DNA of 64,000 nt from Selenomonas dianae. GTDB taxonomy: Bacteria > Bacillota > Negativicutes > Selenomonadales > Selenomonadaceae. The stretch covers positions 630,001 to 694,000 of the forward strand of contig NZ_CP128650.1 in assembly GCF_030644225.1 (NCBI RefSeq). Reading direction: 5' to 3'. Both the position numbers and the translations under genes were made by a program. Numbering within the stretch: the first letter of the stretch is position 1; the number at the start of each line of letters is the position of its first letter. Below the pieces are notes generated by a model. It had not been told where the DNA came from, made no database searches, and saw nothing but the letters and a program-made list of their open reading frames with translations. Below are positions 53,019-62,187 of the stretch, piece by piece.

Positions 53019-53831
53019 ATGAAAAAAATTGCGTTCTACGGCAAGGGCGGTATCGGCAAGTCCACGACCGCCGCGAATGTATCCGCCGCATTTGCACAGA
53101 TGGGGCGGCGCGTCTGTCAGATCGGCTGTGATCCGAAGAATGATTCGACCCGTCTCCTGCTCGGGCGTATTGCCCCGTCCACGATTCTCGACCTTGAGCG
53201 TGAGAAGAAGGGCGTGTCGCTCACACTTGCCGATCTCGTCCACGAGGGGTTCAGCGGCATTCGCTGCATCGAGGCGGGCGGCCCCGATCCGGGGGTCGGC
53301 TGTGCGGGGCGCGGGATCATCGTCGCACTGGAGCGTCTGAAGGCGCTCCATGCCTTTGACGATCTGGACGTGGTACTCTACGATGTCCTCGGCGATGTGG
53401 TCTGCGGCGGCTTTGCCGTTCCCATACGCGAGGGATATGCCGAGGAAGTCTATATTGTGTCCTCGGGTGAACTCATGTCGCTCTATGCGGCAAACAATAT
53501 TGCAAAGGGCGTGTGCCGCTTTGCCGCACGCGGGGCGGTGAAGCTCGGCGGCATCATCGGCAACGGGCGGGACGTGCGGAACGAGCGCGAACTTCTCACG
53601 GCGTTTGCCGCGCGTCTCGGCACACAGCTCATCACCTATATCCCGCGCTCGCGTGCCGTGCACGAGGCGGAGATTCATCGGCAGACGCTCATCGCCTACG
53701 CGCCGACATCGGAACAGGCACAGCATTACGTAGGGCTTGCGCGTGCGATTGATACGAATGAGATGCTGACGGTACCGACCCCGATGGACTTCGAGGAACT
53801 CGAAGAACTGGTGGAGCGCTATGGGGATTGA
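53019..53831 (+). CDS. NifH/BchL/CfbC-like ATP-dependent iron protein
   Basis: 270 residues. Walker A/P-loop [11 protein letters not shown], switch region [13 protein letters not shown], and the two invariant cysteines that share the 4Fe-4S cluster between subunits (C95 in [11 protein letters not shown]129 in [14 protein letters not shown]). [15 protein letters not shown] is also typical. The protein should be a homodimeric ATP-driven electron donor for the component-1-like proteins encoded next (11-bp overlap with the first). No nifB, nifEN or other nitrogenase genes are present, so nitrogen fixation is not implied. ATG 53019 follows GAGGAGAG. Confidence 0.95.
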   Translation: MKKIAFYGKGGIGKSTTAANVSAAFAQMGRRVCQIGCDPKNDSTRLLLGRIAPSTILDLEREKKGVSLTLADLVHEGFSGIRCIEAGGPDPGVGCAGRGIIVALERLKALHAFDDLDVVLYDVLGDVVCGGFAVPIREGYAEEVYIVSSGELMSLYAANNIAKGVCRFAARGAVKLGGIIGNGRDVRNERELLTAFAARLGTQLITYIPRSRAVHEAEIHRQTLIAYAPTSEQAQHYVGLARAIDTNEMLTVPTPMDFEELEELVERYGD

Positions 53832-55125
53832 GGTAAGGCGCGTCGGCGTGCGTCGGACGAACTGCAGTTGCAGTATGCCGGGGGTCTGGCGTGCGCTGTC
53901 GTTCGTACGGGGGGCGCTCGTCGTCTTTCACAGCCCGCGCCCGTGCGCACACATCGCACATGGGATGGATGTGAGCAGCTTTCATCGGCTGACGGCAGCA
54001 GGGACATCCGTGCGTCTTTCTCCCGTTCCTCTCTTGACGAGTGGGCTCGGGGAGCGTGAGGCAATCTTCGGCGGGGAGGATCGTCTGCGCGAATGTGTGC
54101 GCTTTGCTGTGCAGAAATACCATCCGCAGGCGGTGTTCATCGCAAATTCCTGTGTCAGCGGCGTGATCGGCGATGATACAAAGGCAATCGCTGCGGAGAT
54201 GGAGGATGAGCTTGGACTGCCCGTCATGGCGGTATCTGCGCACGGTTTTCTCGATGGGGAATACTATGCGGGCTATCTTGACACTGCGCGCGCACTCATC
54301 GACTGCTTTATGCAGCCGGCGGAGCGCAAAGCGGGAACCGTTGCACTCCTCGGCGACTGCGGCGGTATGCACGGGGCATATGTGAAGGAACTGCGGCGGC
54401 TGCTCTCTCTTCTCGATTTGCGCGTGACCGCACATTTCCCGTCCTATCTCGCACTCGATGAGATGCAGGCGGTGCCGGAGGCAGAGCTCATCATTCTGCT
54501 CGGACGGCGGGCGGATGATGAGAAGCAGATGCAGCTTGCGGAACTGGCGGAACATATTCATGCGCGGTTCGGAACGCCGTACCTTGCCGATGTCTATGCG
54601 GTTGGTGCGGAGGAGACGATTCGCTGGCTGCGGCGCGTCGGTCAGCTCTGCCACCGTGAGGAGGCGGCAGAACGCGCCATTGCGGCAGAGGAGGCCGCCT
54701 TTGCCGTCACGGTGGAGAAGGTGCGTGCTGATCTGGCGGGGCGCAGATGCGCTCTTGCGATTGGACGCGATCTTACGTGGTTTCAACCGGAAATAATTCT
54801 GCGTCTGCTGAAGAAGGCAGGTGTTCTTCTGACGGGGATCGTTCTGCTAGATTCCTTTCTCCCGGAGCGGCGTGCTGTGATGGAGGAGGAGCTGCGCCGA
54901 CGGACGGATGTCCCCATCCATTATGAGGGAGATGTCGCTGCGGAGAACGTACTGCACGCAGCAGATTTCGTCCTAACTACGCATGAGTTGGTGGACGCGA
55001 AGCTGCGTCAGATCTTCCTTGCGCTGCTGCCCTCGGTCGGCTGGTCGATGGAGTGTCAGCTGCTGAACGATATGAGGCTGATACTGCACCGTCATGAGAG
55101 CAGGGGAGGTCTGATCTATGGGTGA
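53821..55125 (+). CDS. Nitrogenase component-1-like subunit (NifD/BchN/CfbD family), first
   Basis: 434 residues. Cysteines expected for an Fe-S cluster: CxC at C15/C17 (TNCSCSMPG), C42 ([10 protein letters not shown]) and C111 ([13 protein letters not shown]). The family motif [18 protein letters not shown] corresponds to the E-x-x-x-x-FGG pattern of nitrogenase proteins. The C-terminal half is the second Rossmann-like domain. It should pair with the protein encoded at 55118 as a heterotetramer and accept electrons from the NifH-like protein. Its substrate is unknown; neighbouring chelatase and uptake genes point to a tetrapyrrole macrocycle. There is no evidence for FeMo-cofactor binding. 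Confidence 0.9.
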   Translation: MGIEVRRVGVRRTNCSCSMPGVWRALSFVRGALVVFHSPRPCAHIAHGMDVSSFHRLTAAGTSVRLSPVPLLTSGLGEREAIFGGEDRLRECVRFAVQKYHPQAVFIANSCVSGVIGDDTKAIAAEMEDELGLPVMAVSAHGFLDGEYYAGYLDTARALIDCFMQPAERKAGTVALLGDCGGMHGAYVKELRRLLSLLDLRVTAHFPSYLALDEMQAVPEAELIILLGRRADDEKQMQLAELAEHIHARFGTPYLADVYAVGAEETIRWLRRVGQLCHREEAAERAIAAEEAAFAVTVEKVRADLAGRRCALAIGRDLTWFQPEIILRLLKKAGVLLTGIVLLDSFLPERRAVMEEELRRRTDVPIHYEGDVAAENVLHAADFVLTTHELVDAKLRQIFLALLPSVGWSMECQLLNDMRLILHRHESRGGLIYG

Positions 55126-56392
55126 GCGCGAAGCATCCTTCGATGATGTCTGTATGTGTACGGACACCTGTGCGCTCGCCGGTGCATCTGCGTTTTTCGC
55201 GGGCATCAAGGATGCGGTGATCGTCGTCAACGGACCTCTCTGGTGCTATTTCTTTGCGATGCGCCACATCGAACACAGTCAGCCGACGATCTCGCATCGC
55301 ATGATCTGCACGCAGCTCGACAATGATGCAATCGTATTTGGTGCAGAGGCATATCTGCACGAGGTACTTGCCCCCTATGTGGAGCAGCCGCCCGCGCTGC
55401 TTGCCATCGTCAGCAGCTGTGCGGCGGGTCTGATCGGTGACGATGTCGAGGCGATTGCACGCGGGGCAGGGATCCGCTGCCCGATCGTTGTGCTCGACAG
55501 CAGTGGACTGATTGGCAGCTTTGCGGACGGATGGGACAAGGCGGCGCGCACCACACTTCAGGCATTTCCCCCAACGCGTCAGATACCAAAGGCGAATGCG
55601 GTCAATCTGATCGGCATGACGAGTGCCTACTACAACGGCGAGAATGATGCGCACGAGCTTGTCCGTCTGCTTGAGATGGCGGGGTATGTGGTGAATGCTG
55701 TCCTCGGCTGTGATATGTCCGCTGCGGAGCTGGGAGATCTGACGCGTGCGGCACTCAATATCGTGGTGCATGATGAATTGGGTGCGAAGAGCGCCCGCTT
55801 GCTTGAAAGCATCTGCGGTATGCCCTATATTGCGCCGCTTCCCCCATACGGGCGCACGGGAACGCGAAGGTGGCTCGCGGAGATCGGACGCGCACTGCCC
55901 ACTCCCTGTGGTGATGCTGCGGAGGAGGAGATCGGGCGCGTCACACGCGAGGACTTTCTGCGCATCAATGAGTGCAAGAGCCTCTGGGGGGAGCTCCGCT
56001 ATGACACTGCATTCATTCGCGCCCCGCGCTCCGTTGCGTGGGGGCTTGCACAGGCTCTTCGAACGGAGTGGGCGGATGTGTGCCACCTCGCCGTTGCAGC
56101 AGAGGCTGAGGAGGTATGCGAGGCTGCGATTGCCGATGAGATCCTCGGCGAGACGGATGCCGTGCGGATGCAGCAGGTGCTCTCTGCGATGGAGGGCGGG
56201 CTGCTGCTCGGCAGCAGCAATGAGTCGGCGCATATCGATCCGAAGGGGGCGCAGTATCTTGCCGTTGCCTATCCCGTGCAGGATGCACTGCATTTGACAG
56301 AGAGCTCCTTTATGGGGCTGCGCGGTGCGCGTTATATCGAGGAGCAGCTCTGGAACGGAAATATCTTGCGGCGAAAGCTCTCTCTTTCATAG
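55118..56392 (+). CDS. Nitrogenase component-1-like subunit (NifK/BchB-like), second
   Basis: 424 residues. The N-terminus has a cysteine cluster VCMCTDTCALAGA (C12, C14, C18), then GPLWCYFF (C43) and SSCAAGLIGDD (C101), matching the P-cluster or 4Fe-4S ligand positions of nitrogenase-like proteins. YYNGENDAHELVRLLEMAGY and SNESAHIDPKGAQYLAVAYP are also family-like. It starts 8 bp inside the previous gene, so the two are coupled. It is less conserved than its partner and probably forms the second half of the reductase core. Confidence 0.87.
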   Translation: MGEREASFDDVCMCTDTCALAGASAFFAGIKDAVIVVNGPLWCYFFAMRHIEHSQPTISHRMICTQLDNDAIVFGAEAYLHEVLAPYVEQPPALLAIVSSCAAGLIGDDVEAIARGAGIRCPIVVLDSSGLIGSFADGWDKAARTTLQAFPPTRQIPKANAVNLIGMTSAYYNGENDAHELVRLLEMAGYVVNAVLGCDMSAAELGDLTRAALNIVVHDELGAKSARLLESICGMPYIAPLPPYGRTGTRRWLAEIGRALPTPCGDAAEEEIGRVTREDFLRINECKSLWGELRYDTAFIRAPRSVAWGLAQALRTEWADVCHLAVAAEAEEVCEAAIADEILGETDAVRMQQVLSAMEGGLLLGSSNESAHIDPKGAQYLAVAYPVQDALHLTESSFMGLRGARYIEEQLWNGNILRRKLSLS

Positions 56393-56425
56393 AGGAAGCC
56401 GTACAAACATCGGAAAGGAAGAGAG

Positions 56426-57412
56426 ATGTTGTTAAGGAAAAAGCTCCCTGTGGTTCTCCTCTGTATGTTGTGTGTCTTGCTCACGTCATGCAGCATACCA
56501 AAGGCGGTTGAGGAGAAGCCTGCGGCATATACGGTTACGGACATCGAGGGAACGGTGGTTGACTTCCCTGCACCGCCGCAGCGCATTGTCACACTCTCAA
56601 TGAGTACGGATGAAACGATGCTGGGGCTGGTCGAACAGCAGCGCATCGTGGCGGTCAACACTCTGCTCGACGATCCCGTCAGCTCCAATGTGACGGCTCT
56701 CGTCAAGGGGATTCCGCAGCGCATCGGCAATCCGTCGGTGGAGGAGATCATGGCACTGCAGCCCGATCTCGTCGTTGTGCCGGACTGGGGCGATCTCACC
56801 ATCGTGCCCTCGCTGCGTGAGGCGGGACTGAAGGTCATCGTCTGCAAGGGGGCGTCGAATCTCGCGGAGATTCGCGAGACCGTCACACTGCTCGCTGCCG
56901 CAGCGGGAGAGCCGGAGCGCGGGCAGAAACTCCTCGCGATGATGGATGAAAAGCTCGCGGAAATTGAGGCGAAGGTGGAGAAGATCCCACAGGCAGAGCG
57001 CAAGCGTGTCGTCCTCATCTCGCTCATGGGCGGCTATGGCGGACTTGGCAGCAGCTTTGACGAGGCGTGCCGCTATGCAGGGGTCATCAACGGCCGCGCG
57101 GAGCTTGGGATTCGTGACTTTCAGGTCATGACGAAGGAGCAGCTTGTTCAGATCGATCCCGACATCCTCTTTTTGCCGACGTACAACGATCGCGGGAAAT
57201 ACGATGTCGATGCGTTCCGCAGGGATTATCTGGGGGATCCGTCTTTGCAGACGATGAAGGCGATCCGCAGCAAGGCGTTCGCCGAGCCGTTTGAGGGCTA
57301 TATCTACAACTGTTCGCAGGACTTTGTCTTCGGCGTGCAGGAGATCGCATACCGCGTTTACGGTGATGCGTTCAAGCAGGGGGAGGATGAACACCTCTCG
57401 GCGGTGAAATAA
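56426..57412 (+). CDS. ABC transporter substrate-binding lipoprotein (BtuF/FecB-like), copy 2
   Basis: 328 residues. Lipoprotein signal with lipobox LTSC, then TVTDIEGTVVDFPAPPQRIV, GNPSVEEIMALQPDLVVVPD and a C-terminal YNCSQDFVFGVQEIAYRVYG. It is paralogous to the protein encoded at 52023 and the same length. It lies immediately before the ABC ATPase and permease genes, so it is the likely cognate receptor. ATG 56426 follows GGAAAGGAAGAGAG. Confidence 0.92.
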   Translation: MLLRKKLPVVLLCMLCVLLTSCSIPKAVEEKPAAYTVTDIEGTVVDFPAPPQRIVTLSMSTDETMLGLVEQQRIVAVNTLLDDPVSSNVTALVKGIPQRIGNPSVEEIMALQPDLVVVPDWGDLTIVPSLREAGLKVIVCKGASNLAEIRETVTLLAAAAGEPERGQKLLAMMDEKLAEIEAKVEKIPQAERKRVVLISLMGGYGGLGSSFDEACRYAGVINGRAELGIRDFQVMTKEQLVQIDPDILFLPTYNDRGKYDVDAFRRDYLGDPSLQTMKAIRSKAFAEPFEGYIYNCSQDFVFGVQEIAYRVYGDAFKQGEDEHLSAVK

Positions 57413-57434
57413 CGGTATGGAAGGGGGCTTTTGT

Positions 57435-58286
57435 TTGGATGAGATGATTCGCGCAGAACACATCTATGCGGGGTATCATGGCAAGGTCATTCTCGACGAT
57501 GTGTCGTTTACCGTGGGGACAGGGGAGATCGTCGGTGTGATCGGTCCGAACGGTGCGGGCAAGAGCACACTGCTCAAGACGCTGCGCGGCATTCTTCCCA
57601 TCTTGTCCGGGACGGTCGCGCTGATGGGGGACGATGTCAATGCGCTTGCTGCAAAGGAGTTTGCGCGCCGCGTGGCATATCTGCAGCAGCACGTTGCGAT
57701 GACCTTTGCGTATACCGCGCGTGATGTCGTACTTGCGGGGCGCTATCCATATCTCTCGTGGTGGAGCCGGGAAAAGGCGGACGATCTGGCGATTGCCGAG
57801 GCGTGTATGGCGTATACGGGCGTGTCGGAGCTTGCCGATAAGCCCCTGCACGCCATGTCGGGCGGACAGCGGCAGCGCGTCCTGCTCGCGAAGGTGCTCG
57901 CGCAGCAGACACCAGTGCTCTTTCTTGACGAGCCTGCGACGGGGCTCGACATCATCTATCAGGAGGAGATCTTCCGCTTCTGCCGTGAACTCTGTGCAGC
58001 GGGCAAGACCGTCCTGCTTGTCGCGCACGAACTGAGCCTTGCCGCGCGGTTCTGCTCGCGGCTGCTCCTCGTCGGACATGGAAAACTGCTCGCTGACGGC
58101 GCACCAAGAGATGTCCTGACGGATGAACTCCTGTCGCAGGCATACGGTGCTCCCGTGCGGGTTGTTGAGAACCCGCTGACGCATCACGCAGAGGTCTTTA
58201 CAGAGGCAGAGACGGCCGCAGCGGGAAAGGAGCAGCTCCTCTCTGTCATTCTCGGCCGTGCGGATGAAAGGGCGGTGAAAGCATGA
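57435..58286 (+). CDS. ABC transporter ATPase (FecE/BtuD/HmuV-like)
   Basis: 283 residues from TTG 57435 (GGAAGGGGG upstream with good spacing; the frame is open from ATG 57417, and ATG 57444 is also possible). Walker A GPNGAGKSTLL, Q-loop YLQQHVAMTF, signature MSGGQRQRVLLAK, Walker B VLFLDEPATGLD and H-loop VAHEL are all present. It energises import of an iron complex, haem or corrinoid with the permease that follows (ATGA overlap). Confidence 0.95.
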   Translation: MDEMIRAEHIYAGYHGKVILDDVSFTVGTGEIVGVIGPNGAGKSTLLKTLRGILPILSGTVALMGDDVNALAAKEFARRVAYLQQHVAMTFAYTARDVVLAGRYPYLSWWSREKADDLAIAEACMAYTGVSELADKPLHAMSGGQRQRVLLAKVLAQQTPVLFLDEPATGLDIIYQEEIFRFCRELCAAGKTVLLVAHELSLAARFCSRLLLVGHGKLLADGAPRDVLTDELLSQAYGAPVRVVENPLTHHAEVFTEAETAAAGKEQLLSVILGRADERAVKA

Positions 58287-59320
58287 GTTTCGGACAGCAT
58301 CGAACACAGCTCTTTCTGTCTGCTCTCGTTGGAGCACTCCTCTTTGCGTTTCTTCTGTCCATGAGCTCGGGTCAGTATGACATTCCGATGGAGGCGGTTG
58401 TCGCCTCCTTTGCCCACGCGACAGGGCTTCCTTTCTTTACGGATGTTGTTGTGACACCGGAGCAGGAGGCGGTGCTCTGGCACATCCGACTTCCGCGCAC
58501 GCTTGTCGGCATGATGGTTGGGGCGGGTCTCGGTGCCTCGGGAGCCGTTTTGCAGGGCATCTTCAGCAATCCGCTCGCCGACCCCGGTATCATCGGCGTG
58601 TCGAGCGGCGCCTCCGTTGGAGCGGTGCTTGCCATCGGCATCGGCGCGACGGCGGGAAGCGTGCTCACGCTGCCTGTCTTTGCCTTTACGGGCGCCATCC
58701 TCGCGGTGGGGCTGACCGTGTCGCTGTCGATGCGGCGCGGGCGGATTCCGGTCATGACACTTCTGCTCTCGGGGGTTGTCGTGGGGATGTTCCTCGCGGC
58801 GTGTACGGCGGCGATCCTCACGGTGATGAACGAGCAGAAGATGCAGCAGTATCTCTTCTGGACGATCGGCGGATTGGATTATCGCCGCTGGGATCACGTC
58901 CTGCTCGGCATCGGCCCGATCGGCATCGGCGTGTCGGTCATGGTACTGCTTGCACGTCATCTCAATTTGCTCGCGTTCGGTGAGGTGGAGGCGCGTGCAG
59001 CGGGGATGCCTGTGACGGCGTTCCGTCTGCTCTTTCTCGTGCTCGCCTCGCTCACAACGGCGGCAGGTGTCTGCATCAGCGGCAATATCGGCTTTGTGGG
59101 GCTTGTCGTGCCGCATATGGTGCGTCTCCTCATCGGTCCCGATCATCGCCGTCTGCTGCCCGCAAGTCTCCTTGCGGGGGCGGTGTTCCTCGTGCTCTGC
59201 GATTCGTTGGGGCGCATCCTGCTGCACGGGATGGAGATCCGCGTCGGTATTATGACGGCGTTTATCGGCACGCCCTATTTCCTGTATCTGCTGCGCAGAC
59301 ATATGAAGACGGCGGTGTGA
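58283..59320 (+). CDS. FecCD/BtuC-family ABC permease
   Basis: 345 residues, about ten transmembrane helices. Family motifs: LWHIRLPRTLVGMMVGAGLG, GAVLQGIFSNPLADPGIIGV, SSGASVGAVLAI, and near the C-terminus GNIGFVGLVVPHMVRLLIGP and FIGTPYFLYLLRR. It transports iron-siderophore, haem or cobalamin-type substrates across the inner membrane. It overlaps the ATPase gene by 4 bp and is followed one base later by tonB. Confidence 0.95.
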   Translation: MSFGQHRTQLFLSALVGALLFAFLLSMSSGQYDIPMEAVVASFAHATGLPFFTDVVVTPEQEAVLWHIRLPRTLVGMMVGAGLGASGAVLQGIFSNPLADPGIIGVSSGASVGAVLAIGIGATAGSVLTLPVFAFTGAILAVGLTVSLSMRRGRIPVMTLLLSGVVVGMFLAACTAAILTVMNEQKMQQYLFWTIGGLDYRRWDHVLLGIGPIGIGVSVMVLLARHLNLLAFGEVEARAAGMPVTAFRLLFLVLASLTTAAGVCISGNIGFVGLVVPHMVRLLIGPDHRRLLPASLLAGAVFLVLCDSLGRILLHGMEIRVGIMTAFIGTPYFLYLLRRHMKTAV

Positions 59321-59321
59321 C

Positions 59322-60062
59322 ATGGACGAGCGTGTGATGGAGCGTGACGGCGAGCGTAAAGCACTTGGGGCTTCTCTGCTGCTGCATCTCATACTCTTTT
59401 TGACTGCGGCGGCGATTGGGCTGTTCTCCGTCGCAAACCCGACAGGCGCAGGACCGCCCATCGATGTTGTGCTCTACGATGCGGGGAGTGATGTGGGAAG
59501 CAGTGCCGCAGGGGATTCTGCACCGGCTGCGGCTCCTGTGGCGACGGTGGATGACATCGTTGTGGAGGATAAAAATATTGTGCCTGAGGCGGTGCAGGAG
59601 CGGCAGACAAACCCACAGCAACATACGCCGCATACGGTACAGAGTGCTGCACCTACCGTGCAGACGGAAGCAGCGGGAGCGCGTGGAGGTCAAAGCGGAA
59701 ATCCATCCGGCTCCGCCTCTGCCGGAACGGGCAGCGGGACGAGTACGGGAGACAGCGACGGGGCTGCGGAGCTTGGCGCTGCTCCTGCACCGCCGCAGGA
59801 ACGCGTGGAGGCGAGTCTGCGTGCCGAGGCACGACCGGAGTATCCGCAGGAGCTCATCGACGACGATGTCGAAGGCGTGGTTACGATCAAGATCCTTGTT
59901 GCAGCAGACGGCTCCGTGGAGGCAGTCGATGTCGCGTCCTCATCGGGCTATCGTGCGATGGATCGAGCGGCGGTCGCTGCCGGCTGGCGGTTTCAGTTTA
60001 ATCCCGGGGACAATGGGCGGCGGGGTGTCTGGAAAAAGACCTTCCGCTTTCAGTTGAATTGA
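59322..60062 (+). CDS. tonB: Energy-transducing TonB-family protein
   Basis: 246 residues. N-terminal membrane anchor ALGASLLLHLILFLTAAAIG, a long Ser/Gly/Pro/Ala-rich periplasmic linker (~40-165), and the TonB C-terminal domain (RPEYPQELIDDDVEGVVTIK, then SGYRAMDRAAVAAGWRFQFN). It spans the periplasm to energise outer-membrane receptors, presumably the one encoded just downstream. ExbB and ExbD are not in the window, so they must be elsewhere. The -1 spacing to the permease and the +20 spacing to the receptor support operon membership. Confidence 0.93.
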   Translation: MDERVMERDGERKALGASLLLHLILFLTAAAIGLFSVANPTGAGPPIDVVLYDAGSDVGSSAAGDSAPAAAPVATVDDIVVEDKNIVPEAVQERQTNPQQHTPHTVQSAAPTVQTEAAGARGGQSGNPSGSASAGTGSGTSTGDSDGAAELGAAPAPPQERVEASLRAEARPEYPQELIDDDVEGVVTIKILVAADGSVEAVDVASSSGYRAMDRAAVAAGWRFQFNPGDNGRRGVWKKTFRFQLN

Positions 60063-60081
60063 TTTTTTTGGAGGTATGACA

Positions 60082-62091
60082 ATGAAGATGTGGAACAAGA
60101 AATTTCTTGCAGCAGCGGTTGCGCTTTCTGCGATGACGGGACAGGTCTATGCGGCGGAGACGGCGCATACGGGAGAAATGGTCGATGAGCTGATGCCGAC
60201 ATACTCTCTCGGCGAGGTCGTCGTGACGGCGACGCGCTCGCAGAAGCGGGATGTCGATGTGCCTGCTGCGACGACGGTCATCACGGCGAAGGAGATCGAG
60301 GAGAGCGGTGCGGCAAATGTCTCGGATGTCCTCGCGAAGATCAACGGCTTTACCTATAAAGCCTTCGGACCCAACGGAGCCTCCATGGGAACAATGACGA
60401 ATGAACTCAATATGCGCGGCATGAAGAACGGCGCACTTGTACTCATGAATGGCAATCCGATCTCGTGGCGCGGCAAGTATAACCTCGATGCCATTCCTGC
60501 AAGCAGCATCGAGCGCATTGAGATCGTCAAGGGAAACGGATCCGTTCTCTATGGCAGCGAGGCGATGAGCGGTGTCGTCAACATCATTACGAAGAAAAAG
60601 ACGACCAATGAGGTTCATACAGGCTTCGGCAACTACGGGCAGCGCAGCTATGGCGCCAGTGTCGGAGATGAGAAGTTTGGGGTTTACTATAACTTCGATA
60701 AGTTTGGGCGCAGGGATGGGATCAGCTATACGGATGTGCTCGCAAAAGATAAGCATAAGGTCGTGCAGTTCGAAGGAGAAACCCGTACAGATGTACGCGA
60801 TATAAAAAAGGAAAGCGCAGGATTTACCTATCAATTGAACCCGCACCTCGATTTCCTTTTGAACTACTATGAATCCGAGGTGAAATACAACCGTACGATC
60901 ACACGGGTCGATGTCAGCAAGGCGGGGCTTCGTGTCGGTGAGGCATACAATTCACGTAAATATACGACAAAGCAGTATGTGTCACAACTGAATTATAAGG
61001 ATCGCGACTGGAAGGGAAGTCTTTACTTCAATACAGGGACAACGGAGTCCATTGGACCGACGTATATTTCTTCCCTTGGCAAAAGAACGCCGACCGACTG
61101 GTACAATACACGTGAAAAGAACACCACCTACGGCATGGATGTTCAGCACACATGGCACGTTGGTGAAAACTCCACTGCGATTGCAGGCTTTGATCTGGAA
61201 CACGAGGTCTATGCGATACTGCCGGCACACAATACGAAATCGCCGGAACGCTATATGCGAAACAACTGGGGGCTGTTCGGACAGTGGGAGCAGCGCTTTG
61301 ATACGCGCAATACGGGGATTCTTGGTCTGCGCGAGACGTGGACGACGGGTGCTGCACGGGGGCAGAACTACAGCAATCTCAGTGCCTCGGCGCAGTGGCT
61401 GCACAAGCTCGACCGTGACAGCAGCATTTATCTGAACGTCAGTCAGTCCTTCCTCATGCCAACCTTTGGTCAGATGTACGGTAACACAAAGCAGAGTGTT
61501 CCGTCGCCGAACTTGAAACCGCAGACCGGGATCAACTACGAGTTCGGTTGGAAGAAAAATCATCACGCGCATACATGGAAGGCAGCGATTTTCCAGATGC
61601 GGATCAAAGACTACATCTCGCCGAAGTGGGTGGAAAAGAGAGCAGAATATCAGTATAAAAATGAGGACTTCCGCAATATCGGCATTGAGCTTGCCGATGA
61701 GATCCGCGGAGCGCATGGGTTCAGCTATCACTGGGGCGTGACATGGCAGAATCCGGAGACGAGGAGCAGTAATAACACATACGGCTGGGATCGTACCTTT
61801 GGCAAGATTCAGCTCACAGGCGGTATTGCCTATCAGAAAGATAAATGGACGTCGTCGTTCACCGCCTCCTATCTTGCTGCCCGCGTTGTTTCTCCGTCAA
61901 GTGCGCACTCGTCTCCGACAAAACCATATCTGCTCACCACATGGAATACGAGTTACACTCCGGATGAGCACAGTGAGATCAGTCTGCGCATCGACAACCT
62001 GCTTGACCGCAATGACACGACAATGCATAGCGGTGCGCGCTACTATTGTGCCCCGATCAACTATCTCCTGAGCTACAGCTATCGCTTCTGA
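60082..62091 (+). CDS. TonB-dependent outer-membrane receptor
   Basis: 669 residues from ATG 60082, with GGAGG at 60070; an ATG at 60076 is too close to that site. Signal peptide MKMWNKKFLAAAVALSAMTG, ending VYAAE. TonB-box region GEVVVTATRSQ, plug domain with LNMRGMKNGALVLMNG, IPASSIERIEIVKGNGSVLY and GSEAMSGVVNIITKK, then a 22-stranded barrel ending SYRF. Gene context (CobN-like, NifH-like, BtuCD-like) suggests a tetrapyrrole or metal-complex substrate. Confidence 0.94.
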   Translation: MKMWNKKFLAAAVALSAMTGQVYAAETAHTGEMVDELMPTYSLGEVVVTATRSQKRDVDVPAATTVITAKEIEESGAANVSDVLAKINGFTYKAFGPNGASMGTMTNELNMRGMKNGALVLMNGNPISWRGKYNLDAIPASSIERIEIVKGNGSVLYGSEAMSGVVNIITKKKTTNEVHTGFGNYGQRSYGASVGDEKFGVYYNFDKFGRRDGISYTDVLAKDKHKVVQFEGETRTDVRDIKKESAGFTYQLNPHLDFLLNYYESEVKYNRTITRVDVSKAGLRVGEAYNSRKYTTKQYVSQLNYKDRDWKGSLYFNTGTTESIGPTYISSLGKRTPTDWYNTREKNTTYGMDVQHTWHVGENSTAIAGFDLEHEVYAILPAHNTKSPERYMRNNWGLFGQWEQRFDTRNTGILGLRETWTTGAARGQNYSNLSASAQWLHKLDRDSSIYLNVSQSFLMPTFGQMYGNTKQSVPSPNLKPQTGINYEFGWKKNHHAHTWKAAIFQMRIKDYISPKWVEKRAEYQYKNEDFRNIGIELADEIRGAHGFSYHWGVTWQNPETRSSNNTYGWDRTFGKIQLTGGIAYQKDKWTSSFTASYLAARVVSPSSAHSSPTKPYLLTTWNTSYTPDEHSEISLRIDNLLDRNDTTMHSGARYYCAPINYLLSYSYRF

Positions 62092-62111
62092 TCGGATATG
62101 CCCACCCTTTC

Positions 62112-62139
62112 TTTACAAGCGGTGAAAAAGCGTTAGAAT
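62112..62139 (+). promoter_or_regulatory. Promoter of the TIM-barrel gene
   Basis: TTTACA (62112-62117), 16-bp spacer, TAGAAT (62134-62139), about 49 bp before the ATG. It implies the following gene can be expressed independently of the operon. Confidence 0.6.
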
Positions 62140-62187
62140 ACGGTGAGGACATACCGATATTTCATTTCTTGTAAAAGCAGGGCATCT

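Noticed and set aside
53019-56392. True nitrogenase (nifHDK) for nitrogen fixation
   Set aside because: No nifB, nifE or nifN and no other nif genes; subunits are short, cysteine pattern differs, and the context is chelatase and import genes.
45370-56392. Bacteriochlorophyll biosynthesis cluster (BchHID plus BchLNB)
   Set aside because: No other bch genes, and the dedicated import system plus lipoproteins point to uptake rather than synthesis; no sign of phototrophy.
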